The notes under the pieces are model-generated. The model did not search any database and was not told where the DNA came from. It saw only the letters and a program-made list of their open reading frames with translations. 64,000 nucleotides of DNA, from positions 1-64,000 of the forward strand of contig SUYA01000011.1 in the NCBI GenBank assembly GCA_015060695.1. The letters are read 5' to 3'. Both the position numbers and the translations under genes were made by a program. The stretch comes from Mediterranea massiliensis. Lineage in GTDB: Bacteria > Bacteroidota > Bacteroidia > Bacteroidales > Bacteroidaceae. Shown one piece after another: positions 39,253 to 47,976 of the stretch. Every line of letters starts with the position of its first letter. Position 1 is the first letter of the stretch.

Positions 39253-39514
39253 TAATTATAGAAAAATATTTCAAGTAGTTATCAACAAGCTGTTAATAGC
39301 TTACTATCAACCGTTTTTAGCCTCCTTATAAATCTTTTAAAGAGATTCTAAACCTACTTTTCCTTAACAACTTAAGTTTAGCAAGTAAAGAGGTATGACT
39401 TTCGGTGCTGCATATCACAGAAAAATGAATCGCTTTGAGTGTCAGCAAATAGTACTTAATCCTAAAAACAATAAGCAAAATAGATTAGAAATCGAAGGAT
39501 TTTTCCATCTATCT
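39253..39514. other. Noncoding gap upstream of mraZ
   Basis: AT-rich with no open frame of note. A lone TTATCAACA at 39279-39287 is near a DnaA-box form but without companions. I see nothing else in it. Confidence 0.5.
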
Positions 39515-39603
39515 GATTTACCTATAGATAGAAGAGCAACTACCTATAAGTAGTGAGCCAACTACCTATAGGTAATCGACTAACTACCTATAGGTAGTTG
39601 AAT
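39515..39603. repeat. 22-bp tandem repeat with palindromic core, four units
   Basis: Three 22-base units (39538, 39560 and 39582) each start AACTACCTATA, and a weaker 23-base unit lies at 39515. The core CTACCTATAGGTAG is a palindrome, complete in the last unit and decayed in the others. No reading frame is kept. Confidence 0.82.
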
Positions 39604-39849
39604 AACTTAATACAAACGTTTTAACAACCTATTTATCAATGTATTAAGGAACAGCACAATCTAAAAACACAAACAACTGCGGCAAAATCATTTGCATATC
39701 AACCAAATGTAATGCATGTCCGTCAAAGAGAGAGATGCTTTTTCTAATGGCCGTTGATTTTCTTTCAAAAAGAGCAAGCCATGCAGATTGCGAAACTAAA
39801 ATAAACAAGAGTTCAATCAACCAGCCATCATCTCTCAATCCGAGAAATA
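39604..39849. other. Noncoding gap between repeat cluster and sigma-factor terminator
   Basis: It holds a 64-codon minus-strand open frame with no start context, no family likeness and no neighbours to pair with. I do not accept it as a gene. Nothing else is seen. Confidence 0.45.
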
Positions 39850-39887
39850 TTCCCCTACTTGGAAAATAAAAATTCCAAGTAGGGGAA
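39850..39887 (-). terminator. Hairpin after the sigma-factor gene
   Basis: TTCCCCTACTTGGAA (39850-39864) pairs perfectly with TTCCAAGTAGGGGAA (39873-39887) over an AT loop. There is no long T run on the minus strand, so it may be a terminator or a 3' stabiliser. Confidence 0.65.
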
Positions 39888-39908
39888 ACAATCTGGCATA
39901 ATCTTTGT

Positions 39909-40412
39909 TTATCGAAAGTCTTTCAACTCCCGTTGCAACTTTTGGCGCGTGAAGAAAATGCGGCTCTTTACTGTACCCAAAGGCAAATCTAACCGCTCGG
40001 CAATTTCACGATATTTAAAGCCAGACACATGCATGGAGAAAGGAATGCGATACTCTTTAGGCAATGAGTTAACTACGCGGCGCATCTCTTTCAGATCATA
40101 TGCGCGCTCTGTACTCTCATAAGCTGTATCGCGCGGAAGGTTTAAGTGATAGAGATTTTCCGTTTGATCTACAAACGTCTGCTCGCGCACAATCTTCCTA
40201 TAGTTATTAATGAAGATATTACGCATGATGGTGTAAATCCACCCCTTGAAATTTGTATCCGGAGTGTACTTATCCTCATTGTCCAGTGCCTTGAGAGATG
40301 TTTCTTGCAACAAATCATTGGCTTCTTCACGATCGGCAGTAAGTTTATATGCAAAACGCAACAACTCTTCTTGTACCCCAATCAACTCTTTCTTAAAACT
40401 TAAACTACTCAT
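39909..40412 (-). CDS. ECF-type RNA polymerase sigma factor
   Basis: A sigma-70 family factor of the ECF type, 167 residues from the ATG at 40412 (MSSLSFKKELIGVQEELL). Region 2 is LLRFAYKLTADREEANDLLQET...FKGWIYTIMRNIFIN, and region 4 is YRIPFSMHVSGFKYREIAERLDLPLGTVKSRIFFTRQKL. No anti-sigma gene lies next to it, so it may be controlled by another route. It diverges from the lipid operon at 40649, and an inverted repeat at 40498-40547 lies in the shared upstream region. Confidence 0.93.
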   Translation of the reverse strand: MSSLSFKKELIGVQEELLRFAYKLTADREEANDLLQETSLKALDNEDKYTPDTNFKGWIYTIMRNIFINNYRKIVREQTFVDQTENLYHLNLPRDTAYESTERAYDLKEMRRVVNSLPKEYRIPFSMHVSGFKYREIAERLDLPLGTVKSRIFFTRQKLQRELKDFR

Positions 40413-40497
40413 AAATGTCCTTTCTTTGCTAAGATTATTAATTGTATTTGTTGTTTTTTTGTGTTGCAAGTTTAGTCAACATTACAAGGATAATATT

Positions 40498-40547
40498 CCA
40501 AAAACTATCATACTTTGCACCAAAATCTGACATTTGATAGTTTTTGG
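40498..40547. repeat. 13-bp perfect inverted repeat upstream of sigma factor and lipid operon
   Basis: CCAAAAACTATCA (40498-40510) and TGATAGTTTTTGG (40535-40547) flank a 24-base centre. GCGTTTTTT and a further TGATAG follow. It could be an operator for divergent control or a plus-strand terminator. Confidence 0.7.
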
Positions 40548-40588
40548 GCGTTTTTTGATAGATAACAGGTGTACTTTTCGAACATTTT

Positions 40589-40621
40589 TTTGCGATTAAT
40601 AAAAAAGATACGTTAATTTTG
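40589..40621 (+). promoter_or_regulatory. Promoter of the glsA-glsB operon
   Basis: TTTG (40589-40592), 21 bases, then TAATTTTG (40614-40621). The ATG at 40649 follows 27 bases later. Confidence 0.62.
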
Positions 40622-40648
40622 CGCAATCATTCGTTTTAAAACAATAAT

Positions 40649-41476
40649 ATGGCAGACAATTCGTTGTTTTTGATAGATATTGACAAGATACTTCAAGAAA
40701 AAGCAGGCGACAAATCGAAGTATATTCCCAAGTTTCTGGTATCCTACCTGAAACGCATTATTCATCAAGACGAACTTAACAACTGTTTGCGTACAGCAGG
40801 CGACAAAATGGGCGTTGATTTCCTAGAGCATTGCCTCAACTTCCTTGATACGAAAATAGAAATTATAGGTAAAGAAAACCTCCCTTCCAACGGACTTCAC
40901 ACCTTCGTTTCCAATCACCCCTTGGGCGGACAAGACGGTATTGCATTAGGATATATTTTAGGTAAACATTATAACGGTAATATAAAATACTTAGTCAACG
41001 ACCTATTGATGAACCTACATGGATTAGCCCCTCTTTGTATCCCTATCAATAAAACCGGCAAACAAGCCAAGGACTTTCCTAAACTAGTGCAAGCCGGATT
41101 CGCATCCAGCAACCAACTCATCATGTTCCCGGCAGGACTATGCTCACGCCGACAAAACGGAATCATCCGTGACTTGGAATGGAAAAAAACATTTGTAGTA
41201 AAAAGTGTAGAATACCAACGAGACGTAGTACCCATCCACTTCGAAGGCCGCAACTCCAACTTCTTCTACAACTTAGCCAACGTATGCAAGATGTTAGGAA
41301 TAAAATTCAATATAGCCATGCTCTATCTGGTTGACGAAATGTTCAAAAACTGCCACAAGACATTTACCGTAACCATAGGAAAACCAATACCTTGGCAAAC
41401 CTTCGACAAATCGAAAACGCCCACTGAATGGGCACAATATGTAAAAGACATCGTATATAAATTAGGAACCAAATAA
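40649..41476 (+). CDS. glsA: PlsC/hemolysin-like O-acyltransferase, probable GlsA
   Basis: An acyltransferase of 275 residues. The catalytic His-Asp motif is in NHPLGGQDG, and IMFPAGLCSRR fits the later PlsC-type motif. It is followed six bases later by a GNAT-like N-acyltransferase. In Bacteroides this pair makes glycine lipids: GlsB attaches a hydroxy fatty acid to glycine, and GlsA adds a second acyl chain to the hydroxyl. The assignment rests on the family and the gene pair; the substrate is not visible in the sequence. It has a consensus promoter. Confidence 0.8.
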   Translation: MADNSLFLIDIDKILQEKAGDKSKYIPKFLVSYLKRIIHQDELNNCLRTAGDKMGVDFLEHCLNFLDTKIEIIGKENLPSNGLHTFVSNHPLGGQDGIALGYILGKHYNGNIKYLVNDLLMNLHGLAPLCIPINKTGKQAKDFPKLVQAGFASSNQLIMFPAGLCSRRQNGIIRDLEWKKTFVVKSVEYQRDVVPIHFEGRNSNFFYNLANVCKMLGIKFNIAMLYLVDEMFKNCHKTFTVTIGKPIPWQTFDKSKTPTEWAQYVKDIVYKLGTK

Positions 41477-41482
41477 TAAAGA

Positions 41483-42478
41483 ATGGAAGATATTATAGCA
41501 CCCATCAGCAAAGAGTTACTAAAAAAAGAACTTACTGAAGAAAAGCGTCTTCGTATGACCAATAAAAGTCATAACGAAATCTACATTGTGACGGCACAAG
41601 ATTCTCCCAACACAATGAAAGAAATCGGTCGTCTGCGAGAAATTGCTTTCCGAGCAGCAGGTGGTGGTACCGGCTTGTCAATGGATATAGACGAGTACGA
41701 CACCATGGATAATCCATACAAACAACTCATCGTATGGAATCCTGAAGCCGAAGAAATATTAGGAGGATATCGATATATATTAGGTACAGATGTACGTTTT
41801 GATGAACACGGTTCTCCCATTCTTGCCACCGCTTACATGTTTAACTTCTCAGACAAGTTCCTCAAAGAATACCTACCTACCACCATCGAATTAGGCCGTT
41901 CATTTGTCACCCTCGAATATCAATCTAGCCGTGCCGGAGCCAAAGGCCTTTTTGCATTAGACAACCTATGGGATGGACTTGGTGCATTAACCGTAGTAAT
42001 GCCCAACGTAAAATACTTTTTCGGCAAAGTCACTATGTACCCCAGTTACATCCGTCGTGGACGTGACATGATACTCTATTTCCTGCGCAAACACTTTGCT
42101 GACAAAGAAGAATTAATAACTCCAATGAAGCCATTACTTCTTGAAACTCCTGAAGAGGATTTGCAAAAATTATTTTGCAAATCAACCTTCAAAGACGATT
42201 ATAAAATTCTAAATGGTGAAATTCGCAAGTTAGGTTACAATATTCCTCCATTAGTCAATGCCTACATGAGCCTTAGCCCAACAATGCGAATGTTCGGTAC
42301 AGCTATCAACTATGGATTTGGCGATGTAGAAGAAACAGGAATCTTGATTGCCGTCGATGAAATTTTGGCTGAAAAACGTATCCGTCACATCCAGTCATTC
42401 ATAGAAAACGAACCCGATGCCTGTAAATTTTTTCCACGAACCAGTAAAAACTTCAATTCATCAGAAAAGTTATCTTAG
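41483..42478 (+). CDS. glsB: GNAT-like N-acyltransferase, probable glycine N-acyltransferase GlsB
   Basis: A protein of 331 residues of the Acetyltransf_5 type (commendamide-synthase-like). The conserved core is EIGRLREIAFRAAGGGTG, ILGGYRYILG, TIELGRSFVTLEYQ and the C-terminal segment on acyl transfer. In related Bacteroides enzymes this makes N-acyl glycine (commendamide), the first step of glycine lipid synthesis. It is coupled to the O-acyltransferase gene just upstream. The last four bases overlap the convergent dgt stop. The amine substrate is inferred. Confidence 0.8.
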   Translation: MEDIIAPISKELLKKELTEEKRLRMTNKSHNEIYIVTAQDSPNTMKEIGRLREIAFRAAGGGTGLSMDIDEYDTMDNPYKQLIVWNPEAEEILGGYRYILGTDVRFDEHGSPILATAYMFNFSDKFLKEYLPTTIELGRSFVTLEYQSSRAGAKGLFALDNLWDGLGALTVVMPNVKYFFGKVTMYPSYIRRGRDMILYFLRKHFADKEELITPMKPLLLETPEEDLQKLFCKSTFKDDYKILNGEIRKLGYNIPPLVNAYMSLSPTMRMFGTAINYGFGDVEETGILIAVDEILAEKRIRHIQSFIENEPDACKFFPRTSKNFNSSEKLS

Positions 42479-43803
42479 ACAGCTGGTAAACTATTGCCTT
42501 TAATCTTACGATACAGATCAAGAGCAAACACATCTGTCATTCCAGAAATATAGTCCAATACCGCCTGTATTCTTTCGAAGAGTACAGGCGCATTTATATT
42601 ATATTGGCTAGATACTCGATTAATCAACAACTGCGAATATACCTTCTCAGGAGAGCAAACAGCATCTATCATCAGTTCAAGTAAGGTACTGATGATTCGG
42701 AAACCAGCTAATTCAATATCAAGCACATCACGTGAACGATAAATTCTATCAACCGAAACTTGCGCACAATAATGATAAGCCTTTGCTGGACGTTCATTAA
42801 TGTGTTTTATAAGACTACCTTCAAATTCTCCATTCAAAATATCCCTCTCGTGTTGGACAAAAACGGTTGCACATTCATTTATTAATAACCCAATAACACA
42901 CGACCTTAAATAGGCAATTTGTTCATTTATATCACTCACCATATCCAAAGTTTGCATCATGTGCAACTGTTTGTCACGTTCAAAATAGGCCAACAACAAT
43001 TCTTTAACCTCGTCTGTAGTGAGTATTTTCAATTTATGTGCATCTTCAATATCCATCATTTGATAACAGATATCATCGGCAGCCTCTACAAGATATACAA
43101 ACGGATGACGAGCATACCTCAAAGGATGGTCGCTAATTTTTTTCATACCCAATTCCTCTGCAATAAGTCTAAATCCGCCTTCTTCAGTCGTAAAAAAACC
43201 AAATTTAGATTTCTTTCCTGCCAAAGTTGATGCAAAAGGGTATTTCACAATGCTGGCCAATGTTGTATAAGTCAACACGAATCCCCCTTTTCTTCGCCCC
43301 TGAAATTGATGAGTTAATAATCTAAAAGCATTGGCGTTACCTTCAAAGTGGGTAATATCTTCCCATTGCTCATTTGTTAATTCTCCTTTCAATTTTAGCC
43401 CCTTCCCTTCTGAGAAATAGGTAGATATAGCTCGCTCTCCTGAATGTCCGAAAGGAGGATTCCCTAAATCATGTGCCAAACAAGCAGCCGACACAATCGA
43501 TCCTGTTTCCGAAAGGAGTGATCCTCTCAATTCGGGATGCTTCTCCATTAATTGCAATGCCACACTATTACCTAAAGAACGCCCAACACACGAAACCTCT
43601 AAACTATGCGTTAATCGGTTGTGAACAAAAATACTACCTGGCAAAGGAAATACTTGCGTTTTATTTTGCAAACGGCGAAAAGGGGCAGAGAATACCAATC
43701 TATCGTAATCACGTTGAAATTCCGAACGTATCTCATTATGGTCATCATGAAACTCCTCCAAGCCAAATCGCTTGGCCGAAATAAGGTTTTTCCAATTCAT
43801 CAT
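42475..43803 (-). CDS. dgt: dGTP triphosphohydrolase
   Basis: An HD-domain enzyme that cleaves dGTP (and related dNTPs) to the nucleoside and triphosphate. It has 443 residues from ATG 43803 (MMNWKNLISAKRFG); a longer frame exists but overlaps the dut upstream region. Metal-binding HD motifs are NRLTHSLEVSCVGR and CLAHDLGNPPFGHSGE, with a later YLVEAADDICYQMMD. It is divergent from dut, so two enzymes that adjust the dNTP pool share one control region. Confidence 0.94.
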   Translation of the reverse strand: MMNWKNLISAKRFGLEEFHDDHNEIRSEFQRDYDRLVFSAPFRRLQNKTQVFPLPGSIFVHNRLTHSLEVSCVGRSLGNSVALQLMEKHPELRGSLLSETGSIVSAACLAHDLGNPPFGHSGERAISTYFSEGKGLKLKGELTNEQWEDITHFEGNANAFRLLTHQFQGRRKGGFVLTYTTLASIVKYPFASTLAGKKSKFGFFTTEEGGFRLIAEELGMKKISDHPLRYARHPFVYLVEAADDICYQMMDIEDAHKLKILTTDEVKELLLAYFERDKQLHMMQTLDMVSDINEQIAYLRSCVIGLLINECATVFVQHERDILNGEFEGSLIKHINERPAKAYHYCAQVSVDRIYRSRDVLDIELAGFRIISTLLELMIDAVCSPEKVYSQLLINRVSSQYNINAPVLFERIQAVLDYISGMTDVFALDLYRKIKGNSLPAV

Positions 43804-43892
43804 AGCTCGTTTCTTATATTTTAACTGCAAAAATACCATTATTTTGTTTGAAAAAGCGTATTTTCGCCCATTAAATCTAAAATCATACATTT

Positions 43893-44327
43893 ATGAATGT
43901 ACAAATCATCAATAAATCGAAGCATCAGCTTCCATCTTATGCTACAATTCAATCGGCAGGAATGGATCTTCGTGCCAATTTAGATACCCCTATAACATTG
44001 GCTCCCTTGCAACGATGTTTAGTCCCCACAGGCCTTTTTATAGCATTACCTCCTGGATATGAAGCCCAAGTACGCCCTCGCAGTGGTTTAGCCATAAAAA
44101 AGGGAGTGACCGTATTGAATTCTCCAGGCACCATTGATGCCGACTATCGAGGTGAAGTGTGTGTTATATTGATTAACCTTTCTTCCGAATCATTTGTTAT
44201 AGAAGATGGCGAGCGAATAGCACAAATGGTTATAGCCCGTCATGAACAAGTTGATTGGTTAGAAGTAAATGTATTAAATGAAACCGAACGTGGTGCCGGC
44301 GGCTTTGGACATACAGGAAAAAGTTAA
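43893..44327 (+). CDS. dut: dUTP diphosphatase
   Basis: A trimeric dUTPase of 144 residues that keeps uracil out of DNA and feeds dUMP to thymidylate synthesis. All five motifs are seen: [31 protein letters not shown] and the flexible tail [11 protein letters not shown]. It is followed 12 bases later by the TPR lipoprotein gene and may lead that operon. Confidence 0.98.
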   Translation: MNVQIINKSKHQLPSYATIQSAGMDLRANLDTPITLAPLQRCLVPTGLFIALPPGYEAQVRPRSGLAIKKGVTVLNSPGTIDADYRGEVCVILINLSSESFVIEDGERIAQMVIARHEQVDWLEVNVLNETERGAGGFGHTGKS

Positions 44328-44339
44328 AACAGAAAGAAT

Positions 44340-46133
44340 TTGAAACACATTAATACCTATATAAAAAGAATCGTAAGCATACTATGTTTTTGTATGCTAC
44401 TTTCATCGTGTGTATTTACACCAAAAAGTACAATCAGTCCTCAATCGAATAGCAAAGCCATCTTAGTGGAAGAAGTGTCCATTCCACAACTCTCAGTAGA
44501 AGAACAACAACGCTATAATTACTATTTTTTAGAAGCTATTCGACTAAAAATGAAAGACGAATATGATGCCGCATTCGAATTACTACAACATTGCTTGGAG
44601 ATTAATCCATATGCAGCATCAGCTCTTTATGAAGTAGCTCAATATCACCTGTATCTGAAGCAACAATCGCAAGGAATTTCTGCATTGGAAAAAGCTGTAA
44701 GCTACGCCCCCGAAAACTTTTGGTATAGCCAGGCTTTAGTTAACCTTTACCAACAGCAACAACAACCTGAAAAAGCAATAAAGGTACTACTATCCATGAG
44801 GCAACGGTTCCCAAACAAGTTAGAACCTGTGTACAATCTTATGGATTTATACACCCGCATCCAGCGATATGATGAAGTAATAAATATTCTGAATCATTTA
44901 GAAGAACGTATGGGCAAAAGCGAACAACTCAGCATGGAGAAGTTTCGCATATTTACACAAATGAACGATGAGAAAAAATCCCTACAAGAAATAGAAAATC
45001 TAGTTAAAGAATATCCCAAAGAATTACGTTACCGAGTATTATTAGGCGACATTTACCTTCAACGCCAGAATTTCGATGAAGCCTATAAAAATTATCAAGA
45101 AGTGTTGGAGAATGAGCCTGACAATGCTTTGGCCCTCTATTCAATGGCAAATTATTATGAAGCCACAGAACAAAAAGAACTTTACGAACAGCAACTCGAT
45201 ACTTTATTGCTGAACAAGAAAGTACCTTCCGATACTAAACTGAACGTGATGACTCGCTTTGTTATTCAAAATGAATCATCCGGCCGTGATAGCACCAGAA
45301 TAATTACCCTCTTTGACCGTATTTTAGAACAAGAGCCCGACGATGCGGCCTTACCAACGTTATATGCCCAATACCTGCTTTCAAAAGGAATGAATGATAA
45401 GGCATTACCGATATTAAACATGATACTCGACATCGAACCCGCTAATACAGCGGCACGCATGACATTATTAAATGAAGCCATCAAAAAGGAAAACTACCAA
45501 GAGATACATCGCCTATGCGATGCAGGCATAGCAGCCAATCCTGAAGTCATGGAGTTTTATTTCTATCTGGCCATAGCCTATAATCACGATGAAAAAACCG
45601 AGGAGACATTAGAAGTAATAAAACAAGCCATTACACAAATAACTCCAGAAACCAGTAAAGAACTTGTTTCCGATTTTTATACGATAATGGGGGACGCCTA
45701 TCACACTAAAAACATGAATACCGAAGCCTATCAAGCCTATGACAAAGCATTGGAGTACAACCCCGACAACATCGGTGCATTAAATAATTATGCCTACTAC
45801 CTCTCGTTAGAAAAACGTGATTTAGATAAAGCAGAAGAAATGAGCTACAAGACCGTAAAAGCCGAGCCTACTAACGCCACCTATCTCGATACGTATGCTT
45901 GGATACTTTTCGAAAAAGGGAATTATGCTGAAGCACGCATCTATATAGATGAAGCCATGAAAAGTGAAGAGGGAAACCAAAGTGATGTGATAGTCGAACA
46001 CTGTGGAGACATTTATTTCAAGACAGGAGATTTGGAAAGTGCACTAAAATATTGGAAACAATCCTTAGAGTTAGGAAACCAAAGCAAAATCTTGAAAAAG
46101 AAAATAGAAACTAAAACATATATACCAGAATGA
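44340..46133 (+). CDS. TPR-repeat lipoprotein
   Basis: A lipoprotein of 597 residues. The start is TTG at 44340, needed to keep the basic n-region before CFCMLLSSC. Most of the protein is tetratricopeptide repeats (for example DEYDAAFELLQHCLEINPYAASALYEVAQYHLYL and NTEAYQAYDKALEYNPDNIGALNNYAYYLSLE), giving some ten or more helical pairs. It is probably a scaffold at the outer membrane. It overlaps the DUF4292 gene (ATGA), which overlaps envC. The trio occurs together in Bacteroidales as I recall, so a shared envelope role is likely. Confidence 0.9.
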   Translation: MKHINTYIKRIVSILCFCMLLSSCVFTPKSTISPQSNSKAILVEEVSIPQLSVEEQQRYNYYFLEAIRLKMKDEYDAAFELLQHCLEINPYAASALYEVAQYHLYLKQQSQGISALEKAVSYAPENFWYSQALVNLYQQQQQPEKAIKVLLSMRQRFPNKLEPVYNLMDLYTRIQRYDEVINILNHLEERMGKSEQLSMEKFRIFTQMNDEKKSLQEIENLVKEYPKELRYRVLLGDIYLQRQNFDEAYKNYQEVLENEPDNALALYSMANYYEATEQKELYEQQLDTLLLNKKVPSDTKLNVMTRFVIQNESSGRDSTRIITLFDRILEQEPDDAALPTLYAQYLLSKGMNDKALPILNMILDIEPANTAARMTLLNEAIKKENYQEIHRLCDAGIAANPEVMEFYFYLAIAYNHDEKTEETLEVIKQAITQITPETSKELVSDFYTIMGDAYHTKNMNTEAYQAYDKALEYNPDNIGALNNYAYYLSLEKRDLDKAEEMSYKTVKAEPTNATYLDTYAWILFEKGNYAEARIYIDEAMKSEEGNQSDVIVEHCGDIYFKTGDLESALKYWKQSLELGNQSKILKKKIETKTYIPE

Positions 46134-46705
46134 AACATAAACAATTACATATTATCTGCAAATTATGTTGTCTCTTCATGTTGTTAGTTGTTAGTAGTTG
46201 TAAAACTACACAAAAACAGGTAAACAAGCTACCTACAACAACCAACTATCTTTCTTCTAAAATAGAGCTAACCGTACCCACAAAAGATGCAGTATTCACA
46301 GTATCTGGAACAATGAAATTGGTCAGTGGAGAACGAATGCAGCTATCCTTCCTAATGCCTATACTCCGCACTGAGGTAGCCCGAATTGAAATTACTCCTG
46401 AAGAATTACTTTTGGTTGACCGAATGGGGAAACGTTATACACGAGCTACTTACCACGACATTAGAAATGCATTGCCCAGAAAAGCCACCTTTGCCAATCT
46501 GGAAAAAATGTTGTTCAAGGCAGCTGCTCCCAATGGGAAACGTACTTTGGCCGGTACAGAATTAGGAATTCCCTCGCTGGAAAAAGGAAAGATTGAACTT
46601 TCCGATTTCTCTACCAGCCCTTTTTCACTACCTCCAACAACCCTCTCATCCAAATACGTAGAGGTTGAACCTTATGAATTATTAGAAATGTTGATGAGTT
46701 TATGA
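46130..46705 (+). CDS. DUF4292 lipoprotein
   Basis: A lipoprotein of 191 residues with signal CLFMLLVVSSC. The body matches the DUF4292 pattern in outline: SSKIELTVPTKDAVFTVSGTMKL, then IEITPEELLLVDRMGKRYTRATYHDI, resembling the fold of LolA/LolB-like carrier proteins. A lipid or lipoprotein-carrier role is possible but not shown. It overlaps both neighbours by four bases. Confidence 0.85.
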   Translation: MKHKQLHIICKLCCLFMLLVVSSCKTTQKQVNKLPTTTNYLSSKIELTVPTKDAVFTVSGTMKLVSGERMQLSFLMPILRTEVARIEITPEELLLVDRMGKRYTRATYHDIRNALPRKATFANLEKMLFKAAAPNGKRTLAGTELGIPSLEKGKIELSDFSTSPFSLPPTTLSSKYVEVEPYELLEMLMSL

Positions 46706-47973
46706 TGCGCCGTCTCTTCTGTTTAATCTTTTCTATATGCTGTCTGCTACCTGCTTGGCCGCAATCCAACAAACTTATAAAAGAGTTGGAAAGCAAACGT
46801 GGGGAGTTACAGAAACAAATTGCTGAACAGGAATCTTTATTGAGCAAAACAGAAAAAAATGTTGGTAGCCAACTCAATGGACTTGCTACACTTACCGGAC
46901 AAATAGAAGAACGGAAACGATATATCCTTACCATCAATAAAGACGTAGAAGCCATTGAAAGCGAACTGACCGCTGTCAACAAACAATTAAAAAATCTGGA
47001 GATTGACTTAAGAGATAAGAAAAAGAAATATGAAGCCTCAGTACAATATCTACACAAGAATCGTTCCATAGAAGAAAAACTGATGTTTATCTTTTCGGCT
47101 GACAATTTGGCTCAGACCTATCGTCGCTTTCGCTATGTCCGAGAATATGCCACCTATCAACGGATGCAAGGCGAAGAATTATTGAAGAAACAAGAAGAGG
47201 TTAACCATAAAAAACAAGAATTACAACAAGTAAAAAGTGCCAAAGAGAGTTTGCTAAAAGAACGTGAGGCTGAGAAAACCAAACTCGAAGCTCAGGAAAA
47301 AGAACAACGCCAATTAGTCAATACATTAAAGAAGAAGCAAAAAGGCATTCAAACAGAGTTACGTAAAAAACGGCAACAAGCCAATCAGTTGAACAATCGC
47401 ATTGATCGTTTGATTGCCGAAGAGATAGAAAAGGCCCGAAAAAAAGCCGAAACAGAAGCACGAAAAACCAACAAGAAACCTGAAACTAAGAAAAACAATA
47501 TTAAGAAAAATGCTCCTGTCGATGCATTTGTCATGAGTAAAGCCGACCAAGCATTATCGTCCGACTTCGCTTCCAACCGCGGTAAATTACCGATGCCCAT
47601 CAGCGGCCCCTACATCATTACCAGCCACTATGGTCAATACAACGTAGCCGGCCTACGCAATGTAAAACTCGACAACAAAGGAATTGACATACAGGGTAAA
47701 CCCGGAGCAGAAGCGCGTGCCATATTCAACGGAAAGGTTGCAGCCGTCTTCAAGCTCAATGGCCTATTCAATGTATTAATTCGCCACGGTGCCTATATTT
47801 CTGTATATTGCAACTTGGCAACTGCCAGTGTCAAGCAAGGAGATGATGTCACTACCAAACAATCCATCGGCCAAGTATTTTCCAATGGTGCCGATGGTGG
47901 ACGCACCGTGCTCCACTTCCAGTTGCGCAAGGAAAAAGAGAAACTTAATCCTGAGCCTTGGCTCAACCGTTAA
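46702..47973 (+). CDS. EnvC-like murein hydrolase activator with degenerate LytM domain
   Basis: An exported protein of 423 residues: signal peptide to about 20, a long Lys/Glu/Gln coiled coil (about 22-260) and a C-terminal LytM/M23 domain (about 300-423). The M23 zinc ligands are missing: the HxxxD site reads NKGID, and the HxH site reads VLHFQLR with the first His replaced by Val. This loss is typical of EnvC proteins, which switch on cell-wall amidases at the septum rather than cutting peptidoglycan. The partner amidase is not in the window. Confidence 0.9.
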   Translation: MMRRLFCLIFSICCLLPAWPQSNKLIKELESKRGELQKQIAEQESLLSKTEKNVGSQLNGLATLTGQIEERKRYILTINKDVEAIESELTAVNKQLKNLEIDLRDKKKKYEASVQYLHKNRSIEEKLMFIFSADNLAQTYRRFRYVREYATYQRMQGEELLKKQEEVNHKKQELQQVKSAKESLLKEREAEKTKLEAQEKEQRQLVNTLKKKQKGIQTELRKKRQQANQLNNRIDRLIAEEIEKARKKAETEARKTNKKPETKKNNIKKNAPVDAFVMSKADQALSSDFASNRGKLPMPISGPYIITSHYGQYNVAGLRNVKLDNKGIDIQGKPGAEARAIFNGKVAAVFKLNGLFNVLIRHGAYISVYCNLATASVKQGDDVTTKQSIGQVFSNGADGGRTVLHFQLRKEKEKLNPEPWLNR

Positions 47974-47976
47974 TCT

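Noticed and set aside
39279..39287. TTATCAACA, near a DnaA box, upstream of mraZ
   Set aside because: A single loose copy with no cluster, no dnaA and no AT-rich unwinding region linked to it; not evidence of an origin.
39515..39603. Possible CRISPR array
   Set aside because: Units follow each other without spacers and there are no cas genes; it is a plain tandem repeat.
39644..39838. 64-codon minus-strand open frame between the repeat array and the sigma factor
   Set aside because: No start context, no recognisable family and unlikely composition; probably chance.
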